NCBI GenBank assembly: GCA_030448025.1
Contig: JAUJNQ010000001.1
Coordinates: forward strand, 149,776-199,257
Source: Acidimicrobiales bacterium
Lineage (GTDB): Bacteria > Actinomycetota > Acidimicrobiia > Acidimicrobiales > GCA-2861595
DNA length: 49,482 bases
Direction of reading: 5' to 3'
Numbering within the stretch: the first letter of the stretch is position 1; each line of letters starts with the position of its first letter. This document shows, piece after piece, positions 33,219-41,605 of the stretch. Under the pieces are notes generated by a model, which worked only from the letters and a program-made list of their open reading frames with translations, was not told the origin of the DNA and made no database searches. Made by a program: the position numbers and the translations under genes.

Positions 33219-34645
33219 ATCCCCTCCATGGCCTCGCGGGCCGGCAGCTTGGCTGCTCGACGGGCCGGGAACGTGCCCGCCACCAGGGCCAGGACGGTGG
33301 AACCCACCACGGCCCCCGTCAGGATGAGCACGGGGAACCCGAGCGCCACCCCGACCAGGCCCTGGTCGGCGAGATAGCCGTTCACCACCGCGCTCATGGC
33401 CAGGGAGATGGCGTAGCCTCCGGCCGCGCCCAGCACACCTCCCACGGCTCCGAGCGCCGCCGCCTCGCAGAGGAACACCCGCGCCACGTCGCCGTCGCGG
33501 GCGCCGATGGCCTTGAGCACGCCGATCTCTCGCCGTCGCTCCCGAACGGCGGCCAGCAACGTGTTGGTGATGCCGAGGGAGGCGATGACCACGGCGATGA
33601 GGCCGATCCCGCCCAGCACGATCTCCACCACCCGCAGGTAGCGCTGCACCGACGCCAGGAGGTTCTCGGGCGCGCTGGTGGAGTACCCGAGGTCGGTGAT
33701 CTCGGCCCGCACCTCGCTCACCCGGTCCAGGCCCCGCGCCACGACGAACAGTCCGCTGTAGGGGGAGGTGGGGATCTCGATGCGCCCGTCCCCGTCGGTG
33801 CCGGCGGCGGTCCAGTCCCGCGCCGCCTGGCTCTGCTCGAGGGGGGCCAGGAGCTGACCGGGGGCCGTCTCCTGGGCCACCACGCCCACGATGGTGGTGC
33901 GCATCCAGCGGCCCCGGAACCGGGGCCGTGGCCCGGAGCCGAACACTCGGGGGGCGCCCAGCATCAGCTCGGTGCCCACCACCGCCGGCGCCTGCTTCTT
34001 GGTGAGGCCCAGGCGGGACAGGTAGCCCTGGGTCACGGCCACCTCGTTGACGGCGTGGTTCACGGGGAGCCGCCCGGCCAGCACCGTGATCGGCAGCTTG
34101 GCCGACCGGCCGAGGTCCACTCCCACCAGGCTCTCGGGGAAGGGGTCCGGCGCCCGCAGCGGGCTGGGCGCCCCGGCCGTGCCCGGCGACCCGGTGCTGG
34201 GCGGACTGTTGACCGGCGGTTGGGTGGTGGACGGCGGGAGGGTGGTGGCCACGGGGGGAAGGGTGGCGAGGACGTCCTGGCGCACCGGAGGGTCGGGGGG
34301 CACCACCAGCATCTGGCTGCTCACCACGGGCACGATCGAGGCCACGCCGTCGAGGTTCTCGATCCGCTGCCTGGCCGCCTCGTCGAGGTCGCGCGGCGCG
34401 CCGGGACGGGCGTTGTCGTTGTCGATCTGCGATGGGTCGGGGGCGGCGGCGGCCACCTTGATGCCGGCCAGCGGGCCACCCTGGGACAGCTCGTCCAACA
34501 CCTTGGTCCGAGCCGTCCCGGCGATGGTTACCAGGGCGGTGAGCAGGGTGGCGGCCAGGGCTACCGCTGCCACCGTTAGCACCGAGCGCCCGGTCCGGCG
34601 CCGCAGGCTCGTCACGGCCAAGGCCAAGGCGTCCCGCCACGTCAT
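33215..34645 (-). CDS. ABC transporter permease (FtsX/MacB type)
   Basis: A 476-residue membrane protein with the MacB/LolC fold: a first transmembrane helix at about 20-42 (SVLTVAAVALAATLLTALVT), a large external domain (about 45-320) with a Pro/Thr-rich insert, and three C-terminal helices (VVEIVLGGIGLIAVVIASLG; FLCEAAALGAVGGVLGAAGG; VALGFPVLILTGAVVGSTVL). The conserved RERRREIGVLKAIGA lies on the cytosolic loop. The ATG at 34645 overlaps the ATPase stop (ATGA). It likely works in export or mechanical signalling across the membrane together with the lipoprotein. Confidence 0.88.
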   Translation of the reverse strand: MTWRDALALAVTSLRRRTGRSVLTVAAVALAATLLTALVTIAGTARTKVLDELSQGGPLAGIKVAAAAPDPSQIDNDNARPGAPRDLDEAARQRIENLDGVASIVPVVSSQMLVVPPDPPVRQDVLATLPPVATTLPPSTTQPPVNSPPSTGSPGTAGAPSPLRAPDPFPESLVGVDLGRSAKLPITVLAGRLPVNHAVNEVAVTQGYLSRLGLTKKQAPAVVGTELMLGAPRVFGSGPRPRFRGRWMRTTIVGVVAQETAPGQLLAPLEQSQAARDWTAAGTDGDGRIEIPTSPYSGLFVVARGLDRVSEVRAEITDLGYSTSAPENLLASVQRYLRVVEIVLGGIGLIAVVIASLGITNTLLAAVRERRREIGVLKAIGARDGDVARVFLCEAAALGAVGGVLGAAGGYAISLAMSAVVNGYLADQGLVGVALGFPVLILTGAVVGSTVLALVAGTFPARRAAKLPAREAMEGM

Positions 34646-35337
34646 GCCGCGTGCCCGGTCCGGCCCGACCGACCCGCCCGGAGGACGAGCTGGTGCCCGG
34701 CGCGGGACGCCAGCGCGGCGTCGTGGGTGACCATCACGAGGGTGCACCCGTGCTCGAGGCGAACCTCTTCGAGCAGCTCGATCACCCGGGCCGTGGATCG
34801 GCCATCTAGGTTGCCCGTGGGCTCGTCGGCGAGTAGCAGGCGAGGGCAGTTGGCCAGGGCCCGGGCGATGGCCACCCTCTGGCGTTCCCCACCGGACAGG
34901 GCGGTCGGGCGGTGGCCGGCGCGTTCGGACAGTCCCACGGCGGCCAGCAGCTCCGCCGCCCGGGCCCTTCGCTCGCCCCGAGCCGTGCCGGCCAGCGTGG
35001 TGGCCAGCTCCACGTTCTCGGCCGCCGTCAGGGTGTCGAGCAGGCCGAAGTGCTGGAAGACGAAGCCGACCGTCGAGCGGCGGTAGGTGGCCAGCTCGTC
35101 GCCGCTCAGGCGGGTGATGTCCTGGCCACCCACCTCCACCCGCCCCTTTCCGGCTCGCTCCAGGCCACCGAGGACGGCGAGGAGGGTGGTCTTGCCTGCC
35201 CCTGACGCGCCGGTGATGGCGGCGTAGCCCCCGGCGGGGACGTCGACGTTCACGCCGTCCAGCACCCGGAGCGGCCCGTTGGAGGTCATGTAGTCGTGAC
35301 TCAGGCCACGGACCCTGACGTCAACGCCCACGCTCAT
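34642..35337 (-). CDS. ABC transporter ATP-binding protein (LolD/MacB type)
   Basis: A 231-residue ATPase. Walker A is GASGAGKT, the Q-loop is VGFVFQHFGLLDTLTAAENV, the signature is LSGGERQRV, Walker B is LLLADEPTGNLD, and the H-loop is MVTHD. It energises the permease encoded next to it (ATGA overlap). It is the first gene of the ATPase-permease-SGNH lipoprotein operon and is divergent from the GCS2 ligase gene, with 62 bp between the starts. Confidence 0.93.
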   Translation of the reverse strand: MSVGVDVRVRGLSHDYMTSNGPLRVLDGVNVDVPAGGYAAITGASGAGKTTLLAVLGGLERAGKGRVEVGGQDITRLSGDELATYRRSTVGFVFQHFGLLDTLTAAENVELATTLAGTARGERRARAAELLAAVGLSERAGHRPTALSGGERQRVAIARALANCPRLLLADEPTGNLDGRSTARVIELLEEVRLEHGCTLVMVTHDAALASRAGHQLVLRAGRSGRTGHAA

Positions 35338-35399
35338 CGGGCACCACTCTGGCGCACTCGTCGCCGGGAAGGTTGGCGGCGGTCGGCCACAATGAGCGG

Positions 35400-36506
35400 A
35401 TGGCCATGCCGCAAGCCGGGGACTTCACGCTGGGAATGGAGGAGGAGTTCTTCCTCGTGGACGCGGCCACGCGCTCCCTCCGCCGGGGCTCGGACGCCGT
35501 GATCGACCGGGCCCGGGAGGCCGTGGGCGGCCATGCCGACCATGAGCTGCAGCTCTCGCAGCTGGAGTCGGTGACGCCCGTGTGCCGAACCCTGCAGGAG
35601 GTGCGCGGCCACCTGTCCCGCCTGCGTCGGGAGCTGGCGGCGGCAGCCGAAGCCGAGGGCAGCCGGCTGGTGGCGTCGGGCACCCATCCCTTCTCCCACT
35701 GGGACGAGGACCGGATCACGCCCAAGCCGGCCTACCTGGGCCTCGAGCGGGACTACCAGCAGGTGGCCCGGGAGCAGCTCGTGTGCGGGAGCCACGTACA
35801 CGTTGGGCTGAGCGAACCCGACGCCGCCATCCAGGTGATGAACCGCATGCGCCCGTGGCTGTGGCCCGTCCTCGCCCTGTCGGCCAACTCGCCCTTCTGG
35901 CTGGGCTCCGACACCGGGTACGCCAGCTTTCGAACCGAGGTGTGGACCCGCTGGCCCATGGGCGGGATCCCCGAGCACTTCGACTCCAGAGCCGAGTACG
36001 ACGCGGTGGTGGAGACGCTGCTGGCCGCGGGCGCCATCGACGATCGGGCCCGCATCTACTGGGACGTGCGGCTCTCGGCTCGGTTCCCCACCGTGGAGGT
36101 TCGGGTCAGCGACGTGTGCCTCAGCGTGGACGAGGCGGTCATGGTGGCCGGCCTGTGCCGGGCCCTGGCCCGGACCTGCCACGGGGAGGCCGTCCGGGGC
36201 GCGCCGGAGCCTCGCCCTCGCCACGAGCTGCTGCGGGCGGCCAAGTGGCGGGCGGCCCGCTACGGGTTGGGCGCCGATCTCATCGACGTGGCCGGCCACC
36301 GGTCCGTTCCGGCCAAGGAGCTGGTCGCCGAGCTGCTGGCATGGGTGCGCCCGGCCCTCGAGGAGGACGGCGACTGGGACGAGGTGTCGGCCATCGTGGA
36401 GGAGACCGTCGCCGGCGGCACCGGCGCCGCCCGCCAGAGAGAAGCGCTCAGCCGCAACGACCGCCTCGAGGACGTGGTCGATCTGGCCACTGTCTCCGGC
36501 ACCTGA
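35400..36506 (+). CDS. Carboxylate-amine ligase, GCS2/YbdK family
   Basis: A 368-residue ATP-dependent ligase of the glutamate-cysteine ligase type 2 superfamily. The N-terminal FTLGMEEEFFLVD carries the metal/ATP glutamates. Further blocks are HELQLSQLES, ASGTHPFSHW, CGSHVHVGL and VEVRVSDVC. YbdK-type enzymes make gamma-glutamyl bonds weakly; in actinobacteria some family members act in glutathione- or ergothioneine-like pathways. The true substrate here is unknown. I chose ATG at 35400; a second ATG at 35406 and a TTG at 35373 are also in frame. Confidence 0.88.
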   Translation: MAMPQAGDFTLGMEEEFFLVDAATRSLRRGSDAVIDRAREAVGGHADHELQLSQLESVTPVCRTLQEVRGHLSRLRRELAAAAEAEGSRLVASGTHPFSHWDEDRITPKPAYLGLERDYQQVAREQLVCGSHVHVGLSEPDAAIQVMNRMRPWLWPVLALSANSPFWLGSDTGYASFRTEVWTRWPMGGIPEHFDSRAEYDAVVETLLAAGAIDDRARIYWDVRLSARFPTVEVRVSDVCLSVDEAVMVAGLCRALARTCHGEAVRGAPEPRPRHELLRAAKWRAARYGLGADLIDVAGHRSVPAKELVAELLAWVRPALEEDGDWDEVSAIVEETVAGGTGAARQREALSRNDRLEDVVDLATVSGT

Positions 36507-36517
36507 GCCCGTGCGCC

Positions 36518-36950
36518 CTACGGACTCCTACATCTCCTACATCTCCCGGCACTGAGCGGCACGCCGGCAGGCGGACCTTCCACCTCCAGGCCTCCCTCGG
36601 CGCGGGCCCTGGCGCTCACTGAGCCGCCGTGGGCGCCGGCCGCCGACCGGACGATGGACACGCCCAGGCCGACGCCCTGCCCGCTGCCACCGGTACGCTC
36701 GGCGCCCAGGCGACGGAAGGGCTCGAACAGAGCGTCCACCTGACCAGCAGGCACCACCGGCCCGGTGTTGCTCACCCGGAGCACGACCCTGCCTTCAGGG
36801 GGGCTTCCAGCGGGGCCGCTCGCAGCGCCGCCTTCGGGGAAGAGCGCCACGTCGACTCGACCGCCGCCATGGTTGTGGCGCACGCCGTTCTCCACCAGGT
36901 TGGCCACCAGCCGCTCGAGCAGGGCCCGGTCGCCGAGCACCGTCACCGGT
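36518..36950 (-). pseudogene. Histidine kinase C-terminal remnant (HATPase domain)
   Basis: Only the ATP-binding end of a sensor kinase is left. The N-box is ALLERLVANLVENGVRHN, the G1-like region is LRVSNTGPVVP, and the G2 box is GVGLGVSIVRSAAGAHGG. There is no start codon, no sensor and no dimerisation His. The sequence stops being kinase-like at about 36940-36955, exactly where a permease remnant begins on the other strand. The last residues before the stop at 36518 also look slightly out of frame. Confidence 0.8.
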
Positions 36951-37247
36951 GAGCGCCGCTCGGAGATCGGCCTGCGCCGGGCCCTCGGCGCCAACCGCAA
37001 CCACGTCCGCATGCAGTTCCTCTCCGAGGCCCTGCTCCTGTCCGTCATCGGGGGCGGGGTTGGGGTGATGGCAGGCGCCCTGGTCACGGCGGCCTATTCC
37101 CAGAGTCGCTCGTGGGCGGTCGTGGTGCCCCCGGTCGCCGTGCTCGGAGGCGTGCTGGGCGCCGTCACCGTCGGCGGCCTGGCCGGGCTGTGGCCGGCCA
37201 TGCGGGCGGCCCGACTGTCGCCCACCGAGGCGCTCCGCACGGCCTGA
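36943..37247 (+). pseudogene. ABC permease C-terminal remnant (FtsX/MacB type)
   Basis: This is the last 100 residues of a MacB-type permease. It carries the cytosolic motif GERRSEIGLRRALGA, two hydrophobic helices (EALLLSVIGGGVGVMAGALV and VAVLGGVLGAVTVGGLAGLW), and the closing block AARLSPTEALRTA. No ATPase or N-terminal part is present and there is no start codon in a sensible place. It is joined head-to-head with the kinase remnant. Confidence 0.8.
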
Positions 37248-37341
37248 GGAGGAGATCGTCAGCTTCTGGTAACCGAAACGACACACGACGGGGCACGTTC
37301 CAACTACCAGAAGGCGCCCGGCTCTCTTACAGTTCGCGGGA

Positions 37342-40098
37342 GTGGACGTGAGCCCGACGTCGGATTCCGAGCACGCATCGCTACGGGCGGACATTCGCCG
37401 CCTGGGCAACCTGTTGGGCCAGACGCTCACCCGCCAGGAAGGACCGGAGCTCCTGGCGCTGGTAGAGCGAGTCCGCGCCCGCAGCAAGGCCCAGGGCGAT
37501 CTCGACTCCGTGCTGGAGGAGCTGGCCGACGCCACCGACCTGTCCACCCTTCTGGGCCTGGCCCGCGCCTTCGGCACCTACTTCCAGCTGGCCAACGTGG
37601 CCGAGCAGGTGCACCGGGCCAGGGACGAGGAGGCGGCGGTGGCCGGGGCGGGAAGCGCGCTGGCCCGGACCGTCGAACGCATCCGTGACGCTGGGCTCGC
37701 GCCCGAGGAGGTCGCCGCCATCCTCGCCCGCCTCGAGCTGCGGCCGGTCTTCACCGCCCATCCCACCGAGGCCGCCCGGCGGTCGGTGCTCACCAGGCTG
37801 GCCGACATCGCAAGACTCCTCGACATCGACGCCGACCCTGCCGCCGGGCCGGCGGTGCACGGCCGTGTGGATCGGCGCCTGGCCGAGCTGGTCGACCTGC
37901 TGTGGCAGACCGACGAGCTGCGCCGGGACCGTCTCACCCCCGTCGACGAGGCGGCGGCGGCCATGTACTACCTGGCCCGCACCTGCTCCACCGTGGCCCC
38001 CGAGGTGGTGGAGGATCTCGAGGTCGAGCTGGAGTCCCTGCAGCTCGAGGCCGACGTCGGATTCCGGCCCCTGCGCTTCGGCACCTGGGTCGGGGGTGAT
38101 CGCGACGGCAACCCCAACGTCACCCCCGAGATCACCGCCGAGGTGCTGCGCCTCCAGCACGACCGGGCCCTGGCCGTCCTCATCGAGGGCGCCGACCGCC
38201 TGGTGGACGAGCTGAGCTGCTCGACCGAGGTGGTGGACATCTCCGAGGAGCTGGCCAAGACCCTGGACCGCGACCGCGCCCTGCTGCCCGAGGTGCACGA
38301 GCGCTACCACCGCCTGAACGCCGAGGAGCCCTACCGGCTGGCCAGCTCGTACGTCCGCTGCAGGCTGGAGCGCACCCGACGGCGGTTCTGGGACGCCGGG
38401 GCGCACCAACCGGGGCGCAACTACACGGAACCCGAGGAGCTCCTCGCCGACCTGGCCGTGCTCCGCCGGTCGCTCCTCGCCAACAGAGGCGAGCTCCTGG
38501 CCCGAGGCGCCCTCGGCCGCTTCTCCCGGTTGGTGGGAGTGGTCGGGTTCCACCTGGCCGTGATGGACGTGCGGGAGCACGCCGAGCGTCACCACAGCGC
38601 CCTGGCCGCCTTCTACGAGGGCATCGAGGACCCTCGCCGGCCCTACGCCACCCTGGAGCCCAAGGCCCGCCTCGAGCTCCTCGGCACCGAGCTGGCGGGG
38701 CGGCGGCCCCTGCTCGGTCCGAGGGCCGGAACTGATGGCGAGGCCGGAGCCACGCTGGCCGTGTTCCACACGGTTCGCGAGGCTCTGGACCGCTACGGCG
38801 ACGAGGCGGTGGGCAGCTACATCGTGTCCATGACCAAGGGGGCGGACGACGTGTTGGCTGCGGCGGTCCTGGCCCGGGAGGCCGGCCTGGTGGACGTGCA
38901 CGCCGGCGTGGCCCGCGTGGGTCTGGTGCCGCTGCTGGAGTCGGTGGACGAGCTGACCAGGGCGGGTGAGATCCTCGAGCAGATGCTGGACGAGCCGGCC
39001 TACCGGCGCCTGGTGGAGGCCCGGGGGGACGTGCAGGAGGTGATGCTCGGCTACTCGGACTCGAACAAGGAGGCGGGCATCACCACCTCTCAATGGGAGA
39101 TCCACCGGGCCCAGCGTCAGCTCCGGAACGTGGCCCGCTCCAGGGGCGTCACGCTGCACCTCTTCTACGGGCGGGGGGGCACGGTGGGTCGCGGGGGCGG
39201 CCCCTCCCACGACGCCATCCTGGCCCAGCCTCCTGGCACCCTCGACGGCGCCCTCAAGTTCACCGAGCAGGGTGAGGTGGTGTCGGACAAGTACCTGCTG
39301 CCGGTGCTGGCCCGCCAGAACCTCGAGCTGACGCTGGCCGCCGCCCTCGAGGCATCGGTCCTCAACCGCTCGCCGCTCGTGCCCCCCGCGGCCCTGCAAC
39401 GCTACGACGAGGCCATGGATGCCGTGTCGGGGGCGGCGTTCCGCGCCTACCGTGGGCTCGTCGAGCACCCTGACCTGACGGCGTACTTCCTCGCCACCAC
39501 GCCAACCGACCAGCTCCCCGCCCTCAAGATCGGTTCCCGGCCGTCGAAGCGCCCCGGGGCCACGGACGGCCTGGACGGCCTGCGCGCCATCCCGTGGGTG
39601 TTCGGGTGGACCCAGTCCCGCCAGATCGTGCCGGGCTGGTTCGGGGTCGGGTCCGGCCTGGCCGCCGCCCGCCTGGCGGGGTACGGCGGGGTGTTGGAGG
39701 AGATGTACCGGTCGTGGCACTTCTTCCGCACCTTCGTGGCCAACGTAGAGATGACCCTCGCCAAGAGCCGGATGGACATCGCCGCGTGCTACGTGTCCCG
39801 CCTCGCCGAGCCCCGCCTCCACCCGCTGTTCGACCGGGTGCGGACCGAGTACCAGACCACCCTCGACGAGGTGCTGCGCGTCACCGGAGACCGGAACCTG
39901 CTGGACCGCCAGCCGCTGCTCCAGACCACGCTGCCCATCCGGGAGAACTACCTGGCGCCGCTCAACCACCTCCAGGTCTCGCTCCTGGCCAAGTCCCGGG
40001 CGGAGGACAGCAGCGACCCGGACACCGACCCGGACCTGAGCCGCGCCCTCCTCATCACCATCAACGGCATCGCTGCCGGTCTCCGGAACACCGGCTGA
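37342..40098 (+). CDS. ppc: Phosphoenolpyruvate carboxylase
   Basis: A 918-residue cytosolic enzyme that carboxylates PEP to oxaloacetate to refill the TCA cycle. Conserved blocks are FTAHPTEA with the catalytic His (138-144), GTWVGGDRDGNPNVT, GYSDSNKEAG (about 568), LFYGRGGTVGRGGGP (about 609), IPWVFGWTQSR and the C-terminal RNTG. Length and order are normal. The start is GTG at 37342. It is followed after 33 bp by pyruvate kinase on the same strand, so the two PEP-consuming enzymes are probably cotranscribed. Confidence 0.96.
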   Translation: MDVSPTSDSEHASLRADIRRLGNLLGQTLTRQEGPELLALVERVRARSKAQGDLDSVLEELADATDLSTLLGLARAFGTYFQLANVAEQVHRARDEEAAVAGAGSALARTVERIRDAGLAPEEVAAILARLELRPVFTAHPTEAARRSVLTRLADIARLLDIDADPAAGPAVHGRVDRRLAELVDLLWQTDELRRDRLTPVDEAAAAMYYLARTCSTVAPEVVEDLEVELESLQLEADVGFRPLRFGTWVGGDRDGNPNVTPEITAEVLRLQHDRALAVLIEGADRLVDELSCSTEVVDISEELAKTLDRDRALLPEVHERYHRLNAEEPYRLASSYVRCRLERTRRRFWDAGAHQPGRNYTEPEELLADLAVLRRSLLANRGELLARGALGRFSRLVGVVGFHLAVMDVREHAERHHSALAAFYEGIEDPRRPYATLEPKARLELLGTELAGRRPLLGPRAGTDGEAGATLAVFHTVREALDRYGDEAVGSYIVSMTKGADDVLAAAVLAREAGLVDVHAGVARVGLVPLLESVDELTRAGEILEQMLDEPAYRRLVEARGDVQEVMLGYSDSNKEAGITTSQWEIHRAQRQLRNVARSRGVTLHLFYGRGGTVGRGGGPSHDAILAQPPGTLDGALKFTEQGEVVSDKYLLPVLARQNLELTLAAALEASVLNRSPLVPPAALQRYDEAMDAVSGAAFRAYRGLVEHPDLTAYFLATTPTDQLPALKIGSRPSKRPGATDGLDGLRAIPWVFGWTQSRQIVPGWFGVGSGLAAARLAGYGGVLEEMYRSWHFFRTFVANVEMTLAKSRMDIAACYVSRLAEPRLHPLFDRVRTEYQTTLDEVLRVTGDRNLLDRQPLLQTTLPIRENYLAPLNHLQVSLLAKSRAEDSSDPDTDPDLSRALLITINGIAAGLRNTG

Positions 40099-40131
40099 GA
40101 TGGGCAACACCGGCGTGGGCAACACAGGCTG

Positions 40132-41571
40132 ATGGGACGCAACGTGGGCCGACGTACCAAGATCGTGGCCACCATCGGTCCGGCCTCGTCGTCGCCGTCG
40201 GTGCTGGACGAGCTGATCGATGCCGGCATGGACGTGGCTCGGGTGGGACTGGCCCATGGCACGCCCGAGCAGCACGCCACCGTCATCCGGAGCATTCGTG
40301 GCGCTGCCGCAGAGCGCTCCGTCGCCATCCTGGCCGACCTGCCCGGCCCCAAGATCCGCACTGGGCCCTTCCCGCCCGAAGGCGCGGAGATGTGCAACGG
40401 TGAGACGGTCAAGCTGGTGGCAGGCGACGGGCCCAGCACCGCCGTCCAGCTCGAGGTCGACTTCCCCGGTGCGCTCGACGCTCTCACTGCGGGGTCCACC
40501 GTGGGTCTGGGCGACGGTGCCATGGTGCTGGAGGTCGAGGACTGCTGGTCCGGAGGCGCCACGGCCACGGTGGTGCGCGGAGGCGTTGCACGCGGGCGCC
40601 CCGGTCTGCAGGTGCCGTCGCAGGCCCTGGCCGTGAGCGTTCCCACCAAAGCCGACCTGCGCCTCCTCGAAGGCTGCCTGGCCGAGGGCGTGGACATGGT
40701 GGCCATGTCGTTCGTGCGCAACGCGGAGGAGGTGTGCGCCTTAGTCGAGGCCGCCGGCTCCGACCCGCCCATGGTGCTGGCCAAGGTGGAGACGGCCGAA
40801 GCGGTGGAGGAGCTCGACTCCATCCTGGCCGTGGCCGACGGAGTGATGGTGGCCCGGGGTGACCTCGGCATCCGCCTTCCCCTGGAGGACGTGCCCCACG
40901 TCCAGAAGCACATCATCCGCACGAGCATCGCCGCCGGGCGGCCGGTCATCACTGCCACCCAGATGCTCGAGTCCATGGTGACCGCGCCCACCCCCACGCG
41001 TGCCGAGGTCTCCGACGTGGCCAACGCCGTTTTCGACGGCACCGACGCCGTCATGCTCTCGGCAGAGACGGCGGTGGGCGTGGACCCGGCGAACGTGGTG
41101 CGCACCATGGCCCGGGTAGTGGAGCGAGCCGAGAGGGAGGCCGACTACACCCAGTGGGGCGGCAAGCTGGGCAAGCTCCGTCGCCAAGCGCAGGTGCCCA
41201 CGCCTCTGCGCATCACCGACGCAGTGAGCCACGCCGCATGGCAGGCGGCGGCAAGCGTCGACGCCGCCGCCATCGTGTGCTGCTCGCGCAGCGGGGGCAC
41301 GGCGCGGGCCATCGCCCGCTTCCGGCCCGTCGCCCCGGTGCTCACCGTGAGCCCGAGCCCTCGGACCGTGCGCCAGCTGGCTCTCACCTGGGGTGTGGAG
41401 GCCTTCATGGGCACCACCCATGACAACACCGACGAGATCGTGTGGTACGCCGTCGAGTCACTCGTCAAGCAGGGCGCCCTGACCAGCGACGACGTGGTGG
41501 TGATCCTGGCCGGCGACCCCCACGATCCCGAGCCGGCCACCGACGTGCTGCGGATCGTGCGCGTGCGCTGA
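40132..41571 (+). CDS. pyk: Pyruvate kinase, potassium-independent type by signature
   Basis: A 479-residue glycolytic enzyme (PEP + ADP to pyruvate + ATP). The metal site MVARGDLGI, the TATQMLESM loop and DAVMLSAETAVG are typical. Two active-site features depart from the common form. RLNFSHG is replaced by RVGLAHG (residues 37-43), losing the Asn and Ser that bind K+. The loop that is DTKGPE in K+-dependent enzymes is DLPGPK (69-74), with Lys at the position linked to K+-independent activity. The start is ATG at 40132. It lies directly after PEP carboxylase, suggesting shared control of PEP use. Confidence 0.93.
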   Translation: MGRNVGRRTKIVATIGPASSSPSVLDELIDAGMDVARVGLAHGTPEQHATVIRSIRGAAAERSVAILADLPGPKIRTGPFPPEGAEMCNGETVKLVAGDGPSTAVQLEVDFPGALDALTAGSTVGLGDGAMVLEVEDCWSGGATATVVRGGVARGRPGLQVPSQALAVSVPTKADLRLLEGCLAEGVDMVAMSFVRNAEEVCALVEAAGSDPPMVLAKVETAEAVEELDSILAVADGVMVARGDLGIRLPLEDVPHVQKHIIRTSIAAGRPVITATQMLESMVTAPTPTRAEVSDVANAVFDGTDAVMLSAETAVGVDPANVVRTMARVVERAEREADYTQWGGKLGKLRRQAQVPTPLRITDAVSHAAWQAAASVDAAAIVCCSRSGGTARAIARFRPVAPVLTVSPSPRTVRQLALTWGVEAFMGTTHDNTDEIVWYAVESLVKQGALTSDDVVVILAGDPHDPEPATDVLRIVRVR

Positions 41572-41605
41572 GCCTGCCCTCGCCCAGGCCGGCCGCCGGT
41601 ACCGG

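Noticed and set aside
37381-40275. A 964-codon minus-strand reading opposite PEP carboxylase
   Set aside because: It is an antisense shadow caused by high GC at third positions. It has a His/Gly/Arg-rich composition and no domain, while the plus strand encodes a complete enzyme.
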